Below, one piece after another: positions 8,833 through 17,081 of a DNA stretch of 64,000 nt. The translations under genes were made by a program, and so were the position numbers. This DNA comes from DAOUJH01 sp965116555. Lineage in GTDB: Bacteria; Chloroflexota; Dehalococcoidia; Lucifugimonadales; QGNO01. Location: assembly GCA_965116555.1 (NCBI GenBank), contig OZ220698.1, forward strand, positions 1,736,001 through 1,800,000. Reading direction: 5' to 3'. Positions within the stretch are counted from its first letter, which is position 1; every line of letters begins with the position of its first letter. The notes beneath the pieces were generated by a model. That model was not told the DNA's origin. It saw nothing but the letters and a program-made list of their open reading frames with translations, and did no database searches.

Positions 8833-8863
8833 CCTTACCAGCCTCACAGGACTGATTTGAAGG
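8833..8863 (-). promoter_or_regulatory. PyrR-binding leader element (anti-antiterminator)
   Basis: The minus strand contains AGTCCTGTGAGGCT followed by GGTAAGG, fitting the known PyrR-binding consensus ARUCCNGNGAGGYU. Flanking CAGTC and GACTG can close the stem. It lies about 36 bases before the terminator hairpin, the usual arrangement for UMP-dependent attenuation. Confidence 0.88.
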
Positions 8864-8903
8864 TCATAACCTCGGCCTGCTAGAGGCCTTGGCCTGTTCA
8901 GGA

Positions 8904-8933
8904 AGTATAGCATCGGCTTTGGCCAAGTTACAA
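8904..8933 (-). promoter_or_regulatory. Predicted promoter of the pyr operon
   Basis: Minus strand TTGTAA - 18 bases - TATACT, with TGC directly before the -10 (extended -10). The predicted start near 8897 gives a leader of about 135 bases containing the PyrR element and the terminator. Confidence 0.6.
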
Positions 8934-9017
8934 TCTGAAAAAGCTGGATTACAACTGCTTTTTCCGCTCGTTATCAGTGTACAATGGCCGCAACCTACAA
9001 CACTGGGAAGGATGACA

Positions 9018-9374
9018 ATGCCCATATACATCCAGCTGTTGACTTTGACCCCCGAAGGACGAGAAAGAACGCTGGAAGACCCGGAAAGCGTACGCCGGGC
9101 CCAGTATGAAATAGACGTCCCTGGGATAGAGCTGCTTGGGGAGTACGGAGTCCTTGGCGAGATCGATTTTGTGAATATAGTGCAGGCGCCCGACAACGAC
9201 TCTATAGCCAGGTTTTCGCTTGAGCTCGGCGTCAGAGCAGGGGTGCACATCAACACTATGCCCGCTATACCCATCTCGCGGCTTGAAGGGGCGGTACGGA
9301 GAGAAATTCCCTCCCTGGTAACCGGAGCCCCTTCGCCCGGGGATGATGAAAGCATCCCTACCGGGCAGGACTAG
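9018..9374 (+). CDS. GYD-domain protein
   Basis: 118 residues from the chosen ATG. It matches the GYD family (small alpha/beta proteins of unknown function): opening MPIYIQLLTLTPEGRE, then GEYGVLGEIDFVNIVQAPDN, where family members carry the GxYD motif, then a Phe/Leu-rich segment and NTMPAIPISRLE. The start at 9018 follows GGAAGG at suitable spacing; ATG 9012 is in frame two codons earlier. The open frame continues back to 8889, but that part overlaps the divergent pyr promoter and looks non-coding. A strong terminator follows. Confidence 0.8.
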   Translation: MPIYIQLLTLTPEGRERTLEDPESVRRAQYEIDVPGIELLGEYGVLGEIDFVNIVQAPDNDSIARFSLELGVRAGVHINTMPAIPISRLEGAVRREIPSLVTGAPSPGDDESIPTGQD

Positions 9375-9384
9375 CTTAGTAAGC

Positions 9385-9419
9385 AAGAGACGCTCAGCAC
9401 CGGATGCTGAGCGTCTCTT
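9385..9419. terminator. Bidirectional terminator between convergent genes
   Basis: A perfect 15-bp stem, AAGAGACGCTCAGCA with its complement, around the 5-base loop CCGGA. It has A-rich sequence on the left and TTT on the right, and sits between the stops of the GYD gene (plus) and malic enzyme 1 (minus). Confidence 0.9.
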
Positions 9420-9442
9420 TACTCAGGCGGAAAGACTCCGTC

Positions 9443-10891
9443 CTACTTGATCATCGCTTCGACTCCGTAAGCCCTACGGCGAGAACGCCGGGCAACTCCG
9501 CTTCTCTGAGCGGCCTGCGCCACAGCCTTGGCTACAGCCGAAGCCACGTTTCTGTCAAAAACGTTGGGCATTATGTACTCTTCGTTGAGCTGGCTTGACG
9601 GTACGCTATCGGCAATGGCTTTGGCCGCCGCCAGCTTCATTTCAGATGTAACCCTCGATGCCCTTACGTCCAGCATGCCCCTGAAGAATCCGGGGAAGCA
9701 CAGAGCGTTGTTCACCTGGTTTGGGTAGTCGGAACGGCCGGTGGCCATCACCCTTACGTGAGGCCCCGCCTCCTCGGGGAAAATCTCCGGGTCAGGGTTG
9801 GCCATGGCCAAGACAATGGCGTCTTTGTTCATCGCCTTTACGTGGTCGACTTCGAGCACGCCTGGGCCGGACAGTCCAACGAAGAGGTCCGCGCCTTTCA
9901 TGGCGTCCATCAACGAACCCTTGAAGTTATCCTGGTTGGTATTCTCGGCAAACCACCGTTTGGAGTCGTTGTCTCCATAGTCCCGATCGCGGTGAAGCAC
10001 GCCCTGGCGGTCAGCGCCAACTACGTCCGTTAGCCCGGCATCCATGAGCATCTGGGTAGTGGCCATGCCGCCCGCGCCAACGCCCACTACAACGGCCTTC
10101 ATGTCCTCAATCTTCTTGCCGGTGACTTTTGCCGCGTTGAACAGCGCCGCCGTCGTGGTCACCGCGGTGCCGTGCTGGTCGTCATGGAAAATGGGGATGT
10201 CCAGCTCTTCCTGGAGCCGCTCCTCTATATAGAAGCACCTTGGAGCCGATATGTCTTCCAGGTTGATCCCGCCGAACCCGACGGCTAGGTTCTTCACGGC
10301 TTCAACAATTTCGTCCTGATTCTTAGTATCCAAGCAGATGGGCCAGGCGTCGACGCCCCCCAGCTCCTTGAACAACATGGCCTTGCCTTCCATCACGGGC
10401 ATGGCCGCTGCCGGGCCTATGTCACCCAAACCCAGCACCGCCGTTCCATCCGTCACTACGGCCACGGTATTGGCCTTGGCGGTAAGGTTCCACATGGAAT
10501 CGGGGTCTTCGTGGATGGCCATGCATACCCGCGCCACCCCGGGCGTGTACGCCATTGATAGGTCGTTGCGAGTCCTCACCGGGCTCTTGGAGCGCATCTC
10601 TATCTTGCCGTTGAGATGCAGAAGGAAGGTTGGATCTGACACGCTGACCACGTTGACGCCGGGCAGGGCCTTCACCTTGGCCACTATTTCCTGGCCGTGA
10701 TTCACGTCCCTGGCGTTGATGGTGATGTCCCTGACCACCTTGTTCTGGGACGACTGCACCAGGTCCAGCGCCGAGATGTCGCCTCCTATCTCACCGATAG
10801 CAGAGGTGATGTCTCCTAGCTGCCCGGGCTGGTTGGGATATTCAGCCCTTATTGTCACACCGTACGCTATTGCAGGATATCTGACTGCCAT
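9443..10891 (-). CDS. NAD(P)-dependent malic enzyme with N-terminal ACT domain (copy 1)
   Basis: 482 residues from ATG 10891, chosen because AAGGAGG lies 8 bases upstream; the frame extends to 10933 without support. It oxidatively decarboxylates malate to pyruvate. Residues 1-80 form an ACT-like domain (VTIRAEYPNQPGQLGDITSA); the malic enzyme core follows with YTPGVARVC, the metal-site FHDDQHGTA, the Rossmann loop VVGVGAGGMATTQML, and the substrate motif SDYPNQVNNALCFPG. ACT domains commonly bind amino acids, so allosteric control is inferred. It lies directly downstream of a close paralogue on the same strand. Confidence 0.93.
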   Translation of the reverse strand: MAVRYPAIAYGVTIRAEYPNQPGQLGDITSAIGEIGGDISALDLVQSSQNKVVRDITINARDVNHGQEIVAKVKALPGVNVVSVSDPTFLLHLNGKIEMRSKSPVRTRNDLSMAYTPGVARVCMAIHEDPDSMWNLTAKANTVAVVTDGTAVLGLGDIGPAAAMPVMEGKAMLFKELGGVDAWPICLDTKNQDEIVEAVKNLAVGFGGINLEDISAPRCFYIEERLQEELDIPIFHDDQHGTAVTTTAALFNAAKVTGKKIEDMKAVVVGVGAGGMATTQMLMDAGLTDVVGADRQGVLHRDRDYGDNDSKRWFAENTNQDNFKGSLMDAMKGADLFVGLSGPGVLEVDHVKAMNKDAIVLAMANPDPEIFPEEAGPHVRVMATGRSDYPNQVNNALCFPGFFRGMLDVRASRVTSEMKLAAAKAIADSVPSSQLNEEYIMPNVFDRNVASAVAKAVAQAAQRSGVARRSRRRAYGVEAMIK

Positions 10892-10966
10892 TTTTGATGC
10901 CTCCTTCAGGCAGATTCCCATTTGCGGCCACAATCATACACTACAGCCAGCCCAATGGGTACTCCC

Positions 10967-12415
10967 CTACAATCTTTGCCTGGTTCTGGACATGGTTCTG
11001 CGTCTCTTGCGGCGCGCAACCCCTGTACGCCTAGCCGCTATTGCCACCGCACGCGCCACGCTTCTGACCATAGCCCTATCGAAAACGCTGGGCATTATAT
11101 ACTCCTCGTTCAAGTGGCGGGATGGGACGGCACTGGCTATCGCGTGCGCCGCGGCCAGCTTCATCTCGCTGTTCACCTCTCTTGTCTGGGAGTCCAAGAG
11201 TCCTCTAAAAACTCCGGGAAAAGCCAGGACGTTGTTTATCTGGTTGGGATAATCGGAACGACCCGTTGCCATCACCCTTACGTGGGGCAGCGCATCCTCC
11301 GGGCTTATCTCCGGCTCCGGATTGGCCATGGCGAACACAATGGGGTCTCGGTTCATCACCTTCAGGTGGTCAACGTTGATCACGTTTGGACCGGAGAGCC
11401 CGACGAACACGTCCGCCCCTCTCATAGCGCCCAGCAGGTCGCCGCGGAAGTCGTCAGGGTTAGTATTTTCAGCAAACCATCTCTTGCCGGAATGTTCGCT
11501 GAAGTCCATGCCCCTGTGAAGAACGCCCTCCCTATCGTAGCCGATGATGTGGCAGCTTCCCGCCTCCTCTATCAGCTTTGCGGTGGCAACCCCTGCCGCG
11601 CCCGCGCCCGACATCACAATCTTTATCTCGTCTATCCTCTTGCCCACGACCTTTAGCGCGTTGTACAAAGCCGCCATCACCACAATGGCGGTGCCGTGCT
11701 GGTCGTCATGGAACACCGGTATGTCCAGCTCCTCCTTGAGCCTCTCCTCTATGTAGAAGCAGTTTGGCGCGGCGATGTCTTCCAGATTTATCCCCCCAAA
11801 GCTGGGCGAAATGTGCTTCACTATCCGGATGATTTCCTCAGGAACCGTGGTGTCCAGGCAGATTGGCCAGGCGTCCACACCGGCAAGCTCTTTGAACAGC
11901 AGGGCTTTGCCTTCCATGACCGGCATAGCCGCCGCCGGGCCTATGTCCCCCAGCCCCAGCACGGCAGTCCCGTCCGTGACAACGGCTACGGTGTTGGACT
12001 TGGAGGTGAGCGCCCAAGCGACGGAAGGGTCTTCATGGATGGCAGTGCTGACGCGAGCCACCCCCGGCGTATAGGCCAGCGAAAGATCATTGCGTGTGCG
12101 AATCGGCACCTTGGACGCCATTGATATCTTGCCGCCAAGATGCAGCAGGAAAGTTGGATCGGAGACGCTCCTTACACGAACGCCGGGCAACGACTTTATG
12201 GTGGTGGCAATCTCAATGCCGTGGTCGACATTTCGCGCATTGACCGTTATGTCCCTCACCATCCGCCCGCGGTCCGTGGAGACTATGTCTATGGCTCCAA
12301 TGTCGCCGCCCACTTCACCGATGGCCGTGGTGATTACGCCTAGCTTGCCTGGCACGTTTTCGTAGCTCACTCTGAGAGTAACGCTATAGGCAACTGCGGG
12401 ATAGCGATTAGTCAT
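10967..12415 (-). CDS. NAD(P)-dependent malic enzyme with N-terminal ACT domain (copy 2)
   Basis: 482 residues, co-linear with copy 1 along its whole length: ACT domain (VTLRVSYENVPGKLGVITTA), YTPGVARVS, FHDDQHGTA, IVMSGAGAAGVATAKLI, SDYPNQINNVLAFPG. The Rossmann loop is GAGAAG rather than GVGAGG, so cofactor preference could differ. The C-terminus is Arg-rich (RRKRRRTMSRTRQRL). The start is ATG 12415. The tandem arrangement, with 75 bases between the genes, indicates a local duplication followed by clear divergence. Confidence 0.93.
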   Translation of the reverse strand: MTNRYPAVAYSVTLRVSYENVPGKLGVITTAIGEVGGDIGAIDIVSTDRGRMVRDITVNARNVDHGIEIATTIKSLPGVRVRSVSDPTFLLHLGGKISMASKVPIRTRNDLSLAYTPGVARVSTAIHEDPSVAWALTSKSNTVAVVTDGTAVLGLGDIGPAAAMPVMEGKALLFKELAGVDAWPICLDTTVPEEIIRIVKHISPSFGGINLEDIAAPNCFYIEERLKEELDIPVFHDDQHGTAIVVMAALYNALKVVGKRIDEIKIVMSGAGAAGVATAKLIEEAGSCHIIGYDREGVLHRGMDFSEHSGKRWFAENTNPDDFRGDLLGAMRGADVFVGLSGPNVINVDHLKVMNRDPIVFAMANPEPEISPEDALPHVRVMATGRSDYPNQINNVLAFPGVFRGLLDSQTREVNSEMKLAAAHAIASAVPSRHLNEEYIMPSVFDRAMVRSVARAVAIAARRTGVARRKRRRTMSRTRQRL

Positions 12416-12556
12416 TGTTTGGTTTCATTGGCTTCCCTTGACATGGCGGTGAGCTATCATATCGCCTTCGAATCAATATCGCCACCATGTTCCCGTCCCA
12501 CTTGGTTATCGCGACCAACCAAAGCAATCCAGCATTGGCAAGCATCCTGATGCAGG

Positions 12557-14584
12557 CTACGCCACCCTTTTGCGACGGCTGCTCAGGTAGTCCACCAGCA
12601 CAAACTCGCCCAGCCTGTCCGGAGTGGTATAGAAGGCCCTGCCCTTGTTGATTCGAGTCATCCGGTCAACAAAGTCCAGCAGGTAAAAGCTGGTCTCCAG
12701 CATGAACGTGTTGATTACTATTCCTTCCTGCGTGCACCGTTTGACCTCTTTCAGTGTCTCGTGAATGGTGCGGGGGCTGGGCGGATAGGCAAAGTAGGTG
12801 CGACCGTCCTCCACGTGTGCAGTCGGCTCGCCATCCGTAATCATTATTATTTGTCGAGTGCCTCCCTTATCCCGCGAAAGCAGCCTGCGAGACATCATAA
12901 AAGCGTGATGCATATTGGTGCCGGAAAGCCATGAATTCCAGTTCGCCTCGTGCAGGTCCTCTCCCTTCAACTCGATGGCCTGGTCGGAGAAACCTATAAC
13001 GTAGAGCCTGTCATTGCGAAACTGCGACTGCACCAGGGTGTAGAGAGCAATCGCCACTTTCTTGGCGGCAATGAAGCTCCCAAACATGCCCATGGAACGG
13101 CTTTGATCAAGCAGCAGACAGGTGGAGGTGCGTGTGACCTCCTCCTTGCGGTTGATTTCAAAGTCTTCCGGTATGAGCCTTACCGGCTTCTGAGGTCCGC
13201 TTCTGGTAATGGCGTTCATAACCGTCCGGTTCAGGTTCAAATCGAAAGGATCGCCAAACTGATACGGCTTTGTTTCTCCGGACTCTTCTCCTGACAGGCC
13301 CCTATCGTGCAACTCATGTTCGCCAAAGCGATCCTTGCTCAACCGTGAGAAGACCTCATGCAGCACTTTCTGACCCAGCTTCCTCATGCCTCTTGGCGTC
13401 AGCTCCAATCTACCGCCGCTTCGCTTCACGTAGCCCGCTTCTTCAAGCTTTTGCGCCGCGTTCTTCAGAGCTTCCAGCGTGCGACGCGCCTCCTCGCCAA
13501 GCATCTCCTCCACTTTTTCCAAATCCACGTCGTCTAAGTTCCCCCGGTCCAGGACGTCTCGCAACTGACGCTCCAGGTCGTCCACGTCCTGCAGGCTGCG
13601 CATCAAGTCCATGGCCTGAGTCATGGTCAGAGGCTCATCTCCCAAGAACCGATACTGGTCTCGCAGGTCTTCCATGGGATACATCCGCTCCATAGCCGCG
13701 GCGAGCTGGGCCAGTTCATCCATGGTCTCCACGTCCAGCAAGGAGTCGGCAAGGTCTTCCAGCTCTCGCCGCATCTCCGGCGACATGCTGTCCAGCAGCG
13801 ATTGCATCTGCGCCATCTGACGGGCCAGGTTCTCCATTAGCTCGTCCAGGTTTTCAGGCCGGTCTTCGCCAAACATGGAGCCGTACCTGTCCATGAAACC
13901 CTGGAAGTCGGGGGCACGGCCCATAGCTCTGTCCTGCAACATCTGGTTCAGATCGCGCAGCATCTCCCTAATGCCCGACATTTGCTGGGGCGTCATTCCC
14001 TGCATCTGCTGCTTCATTCCCTGGAAGTAGTTCTGCAGCATCTGCTGTTGAAGCATGTCAAGGAGGTCTTGGAACCGGCTCCGCGCTTCGGGGTCCATGA
14101 AGTCATAGTCGCGCAGTTCCTGGATAGCTCCCGCCGGGCTTTCCGAAAGGTTGTCCAACCTGTCCCGGCTGCGGTTGGCCCTCTCTTCCAGCATCTTGAG
14201 CAACTCCTGTATTTGCCCTGGGTCCTCTTCGCGCCTCTGCGCAGCCTCCTCCCTGGCTTCCTGCAGCCGCTTGTCTATCCCCTCCCGCTCGGCGCTGACC
14301 ACCTGCTCCAGCCGTTCCTTGATATCCTCAAAAACGGAGTCCAAGTTGTACCGTTCCAGGTTCTGACTGCGTTGCTCGCGCAGTCTCTCCATCATCTGGC
14401 GCAAACCTTCCAGGTTGCGCCCTTCATCACCGCGAAAGCCGCGACGCATGAAGTTGCGCAACGCCCTGGACACGTCGCCGTGCATCATCACGTCTTCGGC
14501 AAGCTGGTCCATCAGCAAGTCTTCATCCAGATCGAAGACTTGCTGCGTGCCGTCCCAGCGACCATATCGGTAAACGTAGCTCAT
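12557..14584 (-). CDS. Large coiled-coil protein with C-terminal von Willebrand factor A domain
   Basis: 675 residues. Residues ~30-400 are highly charged and Met/Gln/Leu-rich, predicted mainly helical and coiled coil. The C-terminal ~185 residues are a VWA domain with an intact MIDAS: DQSRS (493-497), a Thr in SGTNMHHA, and ITDGE near 582-586. This architecture resembles VWA partners of MoxR/chelatase-type AAA+ ATPases, which remodel or metallate protein complexes. No such ATPase lies beside it here; its neighbours are malic enzymes and a divergent CoxM-like gene. The start ATG 14584 is the only sensible one. No signal peptide is seen, so it is probably cytoplasmic. Confidence 0.85.
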   Translation of the reverse strand: MSYVYRYGRWDGTQQVFDLDEDLLMDQLAEDVMMHGDVSRALRNFMRRGFRGDEGRNLEGLRQMMERLREQRSQNLERYNLDSVFEDIKERLEQVVSAEREGIDKRLQEAREEAAQRREEDPGQIQELLKMLEERANRSRDRLDNLSESPAGAIQELRDYDFMDPEARSRFQDLLDMLQQQMLQNYFQGMKQQMQGMTPQQMSGIREMLRDLNQMLQDRAMGRAPDFQGFMDRYGSMFGEDRPENLDELMENLARQMAQMQSLLDSMSPEMRRELEDLADSLLDVETMDELAQLAAAMERMYPMEDLRDQYRFLGDEPLTMTQAMDLMRSLQDVDDLERQLRDVLDRGNLDDVDLEKVEEMLGEEARRTLEALKNAAQKLEEAGYVKRSGGRLELTPRGMRKLGQKVLHEVFSRLSKDRFGEHELHDRGLSGEESGETKPYQFGDPFDLNLNRTVMNAITRSGPQKPVRLIPEDFEINRKEEVTRTSTCLLLDQSRSMGMFGSFIAAKKVAIALYTLVQSQFRNDRLYVIGFSDQAIELKGEDLHEANWNSWLSGTNMHHAFMMSRRLLSRDKGGTRQIIMITDGEPTAHVEDGRTYFAYPPSPRTIHETLKEVKRCTQEGIVINTFMLETSFYLLDFVDRMTRINKGRAFYTTPDRLGEFVLVDYLSSRRKRVA

Positions 14585-14651
14585 AAAGGCCTTTGCATAA
14601 TGCGGATTTTGCCTATTTTACTCTACTCTTGGCTAAAGGATGACAAATAGT

Positions 14652-14681
14652 TTGCTATCCTTTGCCGCCTTTTCGTATAAT
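14652..14681 (+). promoter_or_regulatory. Predicted promoter of the CoxM/CoxS-like genes
   Basis: TTGCTA - 18 bases - TATAAT, with the GTG start 28 bases after the -10 and a GGGAGGG ribosome site between. It lies in the divergent gap to the VWA gene. Confidence 0.55.
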
Positions 14682-14709
14682 CGGCAACACGTTCATCAGG
14701 GAGGGACTT

Positions 14710-15603
14710 GTGAAACCGTTCTCTTTTGCTGGGCCAAAGACTCTAGAAGAGATGAATCAGGTGCTGGCGCAAGCCAGCTCTCACGGAGACATCCGCCCCA
14801 TTGTCGGCGGCACGGACCTTGTTGACCAGGTGAAGAGCGGACGGCGTACCCCCTCCGTCATCATGGACATCAAGCGGATCCCTGAGATGAACCGTCTGGA
14901 GTGGGTCCCCGGCGAAGGACTGCACCTTGGAGCAGCCGTCAATTGCACGGATACCGCGGCCTTCTCACCGGCCATAGAAAGCTACATGGCCATCAAGGAG
15001 TCTTGCCAGCTTATAGGCTCCATACAGATACAGAACCGCGCCAGCGTGGTGGGAAACATCGCCAACTCTGCGCCCTCCGCCGACGCCGTGCCCGGTATGA
15101 TGGTGCACGGGGCGCGAGTCGTAATTGTGGGGCCGTCGGGACAGCGCGAGGTGGCCCTTGACGATTTCTTCACCGGGCCGGGCCGGAACGTACTGGCCCC
15201 GGATGAAGTCATCTTGGAGACAATAGTGCCTCCGGCTGAGGACAACAGCAGCAGCCACTACATGCGCTTCATCCCCAGAAATGAGATGGACATAGCGGTG
15301 GCGGGCGTGGCAAGCTTTGTCGCCCTAGAGCCGGGCACGCGCAACTGCACCAAGGCCCGCATAGCCCTCGCATCCGTAGCTCCCACGCCGGTGCGCGCCA
15401 GGGCGGCTGAGGCGCTGCTTGAGAATAACGAGATCACCGCCGAGCTTGTCCGCGAGGCAGGCGAGAAGGCGGTGGAAGCCGCCAGTCCCATCGACGATGT
15501 TCGCGGCACTGTGGAGTACCGCAAAGAGCTGGTGCGAGTGCTGACCCGCCGCACCTTGCTCATGTGCATGGAATCACTCGGTCAGCCGCTACAGGTAAAT
15601 TAG
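14710..15603 (+). CDS. FAD-binding (medium) subunit of a xanthine dehydrogenase/CO dehydrogenase-type complex
   Basis: 297 residues from GTG 14710, chosen for AGGGAGGG five bases upstream; the open frame back to 14662 has no ribosome site. The family binds FAD and passes electrons from the 2Fe-2S subunit to an acceptor. FAD motifs are visible: PIVGGTDLVDQVKSG (about 34-48) and the QIQNRASVVGNIANSAPSAD segment (around 110-130), followed by the C-terminal CODH flavoprotein domain (VAGVASFVALEPG onward). It is followed 18 bases later by the matching 2Fe-2S subunit. No molybdenum-binding large subunit is in the window. Confidence 0.9.
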   Translation: MKPFSFAGPKTLEEMNQVLAQASSHGDIRPIVGGTDLVDQVKSGRRTPSVIMDIKRIPEMNRLEWVPGEGLHLGAAVNCTDTAAFSPAIESYMAIKESCQLIGSIQIQNRASVVGNIANSAPSADAVPGMMVHGARVVIVGPSGQREVALDDFFTGPGRNVLAPDEVILETIVPPAEDNSSSHYMRFIPRNEMDIAVAGVASFVALEPGTRNCTKARIALASVAPTPVRARAAEALLENNEITAELVREAGEKAVEAASPIDDVRGTVEYRKELVRVLTRRTLLMCMESLGQPLQVN

Positions 15604-15621
15604 TTAGCCAGGGAGGAGATT

Positions 15622-16092
15622 GTGCCAAAGATACCCGTTTCTTTCACTGTCAATGGAGATCCCGTGGAGATACTGGTGGAGCCGTGGCAGACCCTGATGG
15701 ACGCTTTGCGAGACGAGCTCCAACTCACCGGAACCAAGGAAGGTTGCAGCAACGGCAACTGTGGAGCCTGTACGGTCATGCTGAACGGGCGCGCCATAGA
15801 CTCCTGCTGCATGCTGGCCGCTGAAGTGGAAGGCCAGGAAGTCATCACTATAGAGGGTCTGGCAAAAGGCGGAGAGCTGGACCCGCTGCAAAGGGCATTC
15901 ATAGACTACGGCGCTCTCCAGTGCGGGTTTTGCATCCCAGGCTTTTTGGTTTCGGCTAGGGCGTACCTCAACACAAACCCACACCCCTCCGAGGACGAGA
16001 TCCGCCACGCTATCGCAGGCAACCTTTGCCGCTGTACCGGCTACGACAAGATAGTGCGGGCCATTCAGCACGTGGCGGATACAACCGACTGA
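15622..16092 (+). CDS. [2Fe-2S] small subunit of a xanthine dehydrogenase/CO dehydrogenase-type complex
   Basis: 156 residues. All eight cluster ligands are present: plant-type ferredoxin domain Cys42, Cys47, Cys50, Cys62 (GCSNGNCGAC, then SCC), and the helical second cluster Cys101, Cys104 (CGFC), Cys136, Cys138 (CRC). The start is GTG 15622 after GGGAGGAG. It should carry electrons from a molybdopterin large subunit to the preceding FAD subunit, but that large subunit is missing next door. Confidence 0.94.
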   Translation: MPKIPVSFTVNGDPVEILVEPWQTLMDALRDELQLTGTKEGCSNGNCGACTVMLNGRAIDSCCMLAAEVEGQEVITIEGLAKGGELDPLQRAFIDYGALQCGFCIPGFLVSARAYLNTNPHPSEDEIRHAIAGNLCRCTGYDKIVRAIQHVADTTD

Positions 16093-16186
16093 GGCCCTAT
16101 TGAGCGCGTGGCGTACTTCTGTCAAGGAGTCTGCTGCTGCGATGGTCCAGTACAAGCGGGCGGGCGGCATCGAGGGACAATAGAGA

Positions 16187-16813
16187 ATGTCTGGGTGGTT
16201 TGGATACAGTCCATCGGAGGGTGAGGAGTCGCCTAGCGACGCAGCGTACAGCCGCGTGACCAACCCTGAGCGCTTTCGTCCGTTGCATACCGCTGTACTG
16301 GAGACCATAGACCGGCTGGAGACCCAATTCGAAGTTGAGCGCTCAGAAGGGTATGGTCTCGACGATGAGTTGGAGAAGGGCCCCTTCCTTGCTTGCCTCG
16401 ACCTTGCCCGCCCGGATGTCAGACTCACCCCCAAGGACCCTGATGCTGCGCCTATGGTAGTGGCGTTTTCGACTTTCCCCGGTCTTTATGTCCGGTTCGG
16501 ACGATGGTACATCGAGCCTTTTCCAGACTGTGGCTGCGATGCGTGCGATGAGGCAGCAGAAGGCGAAATCGAAAGGCTTACCTACATGATTGACGACGTG
16601 ACCGCCGGGAGGTTCCGCGAGGCGATCGAGGTTCCCCCTGTTTCCTTTACGGGGTCCGGTTGGATGGAAACGAGGTTCTGGTCGCCTGAGGATGGGAGAC
16701 CATCCACGAGATCCCGAAGTAGGTCTCGTATTGACGGTCGCCGCGCGCGTGAGATGTCCGGGGGGAGTCGTCGACTAGACCTGAACTGGAAGCCATGGCC
16801 CCGTAGGCAGTAG
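16187..16813 (+). CDS. DUF6226-like protein of unknown function
   Basis: 208 residues. I recognise the pattern of the DUF6226 family, mostly seen in Actinobacteria: YSRVTNPERFRPLHTAVL, VRLTPKDPDAAPMVVAFSTF, FPGLYVRFGRWYIEPFPDCG and CDACDEAAEGEIERL. The CGCDAC cluster is conserved-looking and might bind metal; the function is unknown. The last ~40 residues are Arg/Ser-rich (RSRSRSRIDGRRAR) and may be a tail specific to this copy. The gene stands alone between coxS and a riboswitch and looks like an acquired gene. Confidence 0.7.
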   Translation: MSGWFGYSPSEGEESPSDAAYSRVTNPERFRPLHTAVLETIDRLETQFEVERSEGYGLDDELEKGPFLACLDLARPDVRLTPKDPDAAPMVVAFSTFPGLYVRFGRWYIEPFPDCGCDACDEAAEGEIERLTYMIDDVTAGRFREAIEVPPVSFTGSGWMETRFWSPEDGRPSTRSRSRSRIDGRRAREMSGGSRRLDLNWKPWPRRQ

Positions 16814-16871
16814 GGAAAAGTACTCAAATCAGGACGATACCCATTGAGGAACCTTGCGAAGCGCCGCCAAG

Positions 16872-16900
16872 TTGACGGCTGCCCGTCAAGTATCTACAAT
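16872..16900 (+). promoter_or_regulatory. Predicted promoter of the TPP-riboswitch transcript
   Basis: TTGACG - 17 bases - TACAAT, ending 24 bases before the first conserved riboswitch bases. Confidence 0.7.
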
Positions 16901-16923
16901 GCCCGTTAACAACTGAATATCCC

Positions 16924-17014
16924 GACCAAGGGGGAGCCTACACCAGGCTGAGAGGTCCCAATCCGGGGCGACCCTTGAACCTGATCTGGGTAATACCAGC
17001 GTAGGGAGTTGGTT
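16924..17014 (+). promoter_or_regulatory. TPP riboswitch (THI element)
   Basis: Conserved THI blocks occur in order: GGGGAGCC, GGCTGAGAGG, GACCCTTGAACCTGATCTGG and GTAATACCAGCGTAGGGA. Outer bases GACCAA and TTGGTT can form P1. Binding of thiamine pyrophosphate should favour the downstream terminator and switch off the transporter gene. Confidence 0.96.
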
Positions 17015-17031
17015 ACAGCGCTCCACAAATT

Positions 17032-17070
17032 AGGGGCCTCCGGTTCTCAAAGCTGGAGGCCCTTATATTT
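17032..17070 (+). terminator. Riboswitch-controlled terminator
   Basis: GGGCCTCC pairs with GGAGGCCC (8 bp, extendable to 10 with a G-U and an A-U pair) around a 13-base loop, followed by TTATATTTT. It lies between the TPP aptamer and the ATG at 17082, consistent with transcriptional attenuation. Confidence 0.85.
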
Positions 17071-17081
17071 TGGAGCGGCAC

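Noticed and set aside
8889..9017. Longer N-terminus for the GYD protein
   Set aside because: It overlaps the divergent pyr promoter, and the family begins at MPIYIQ.
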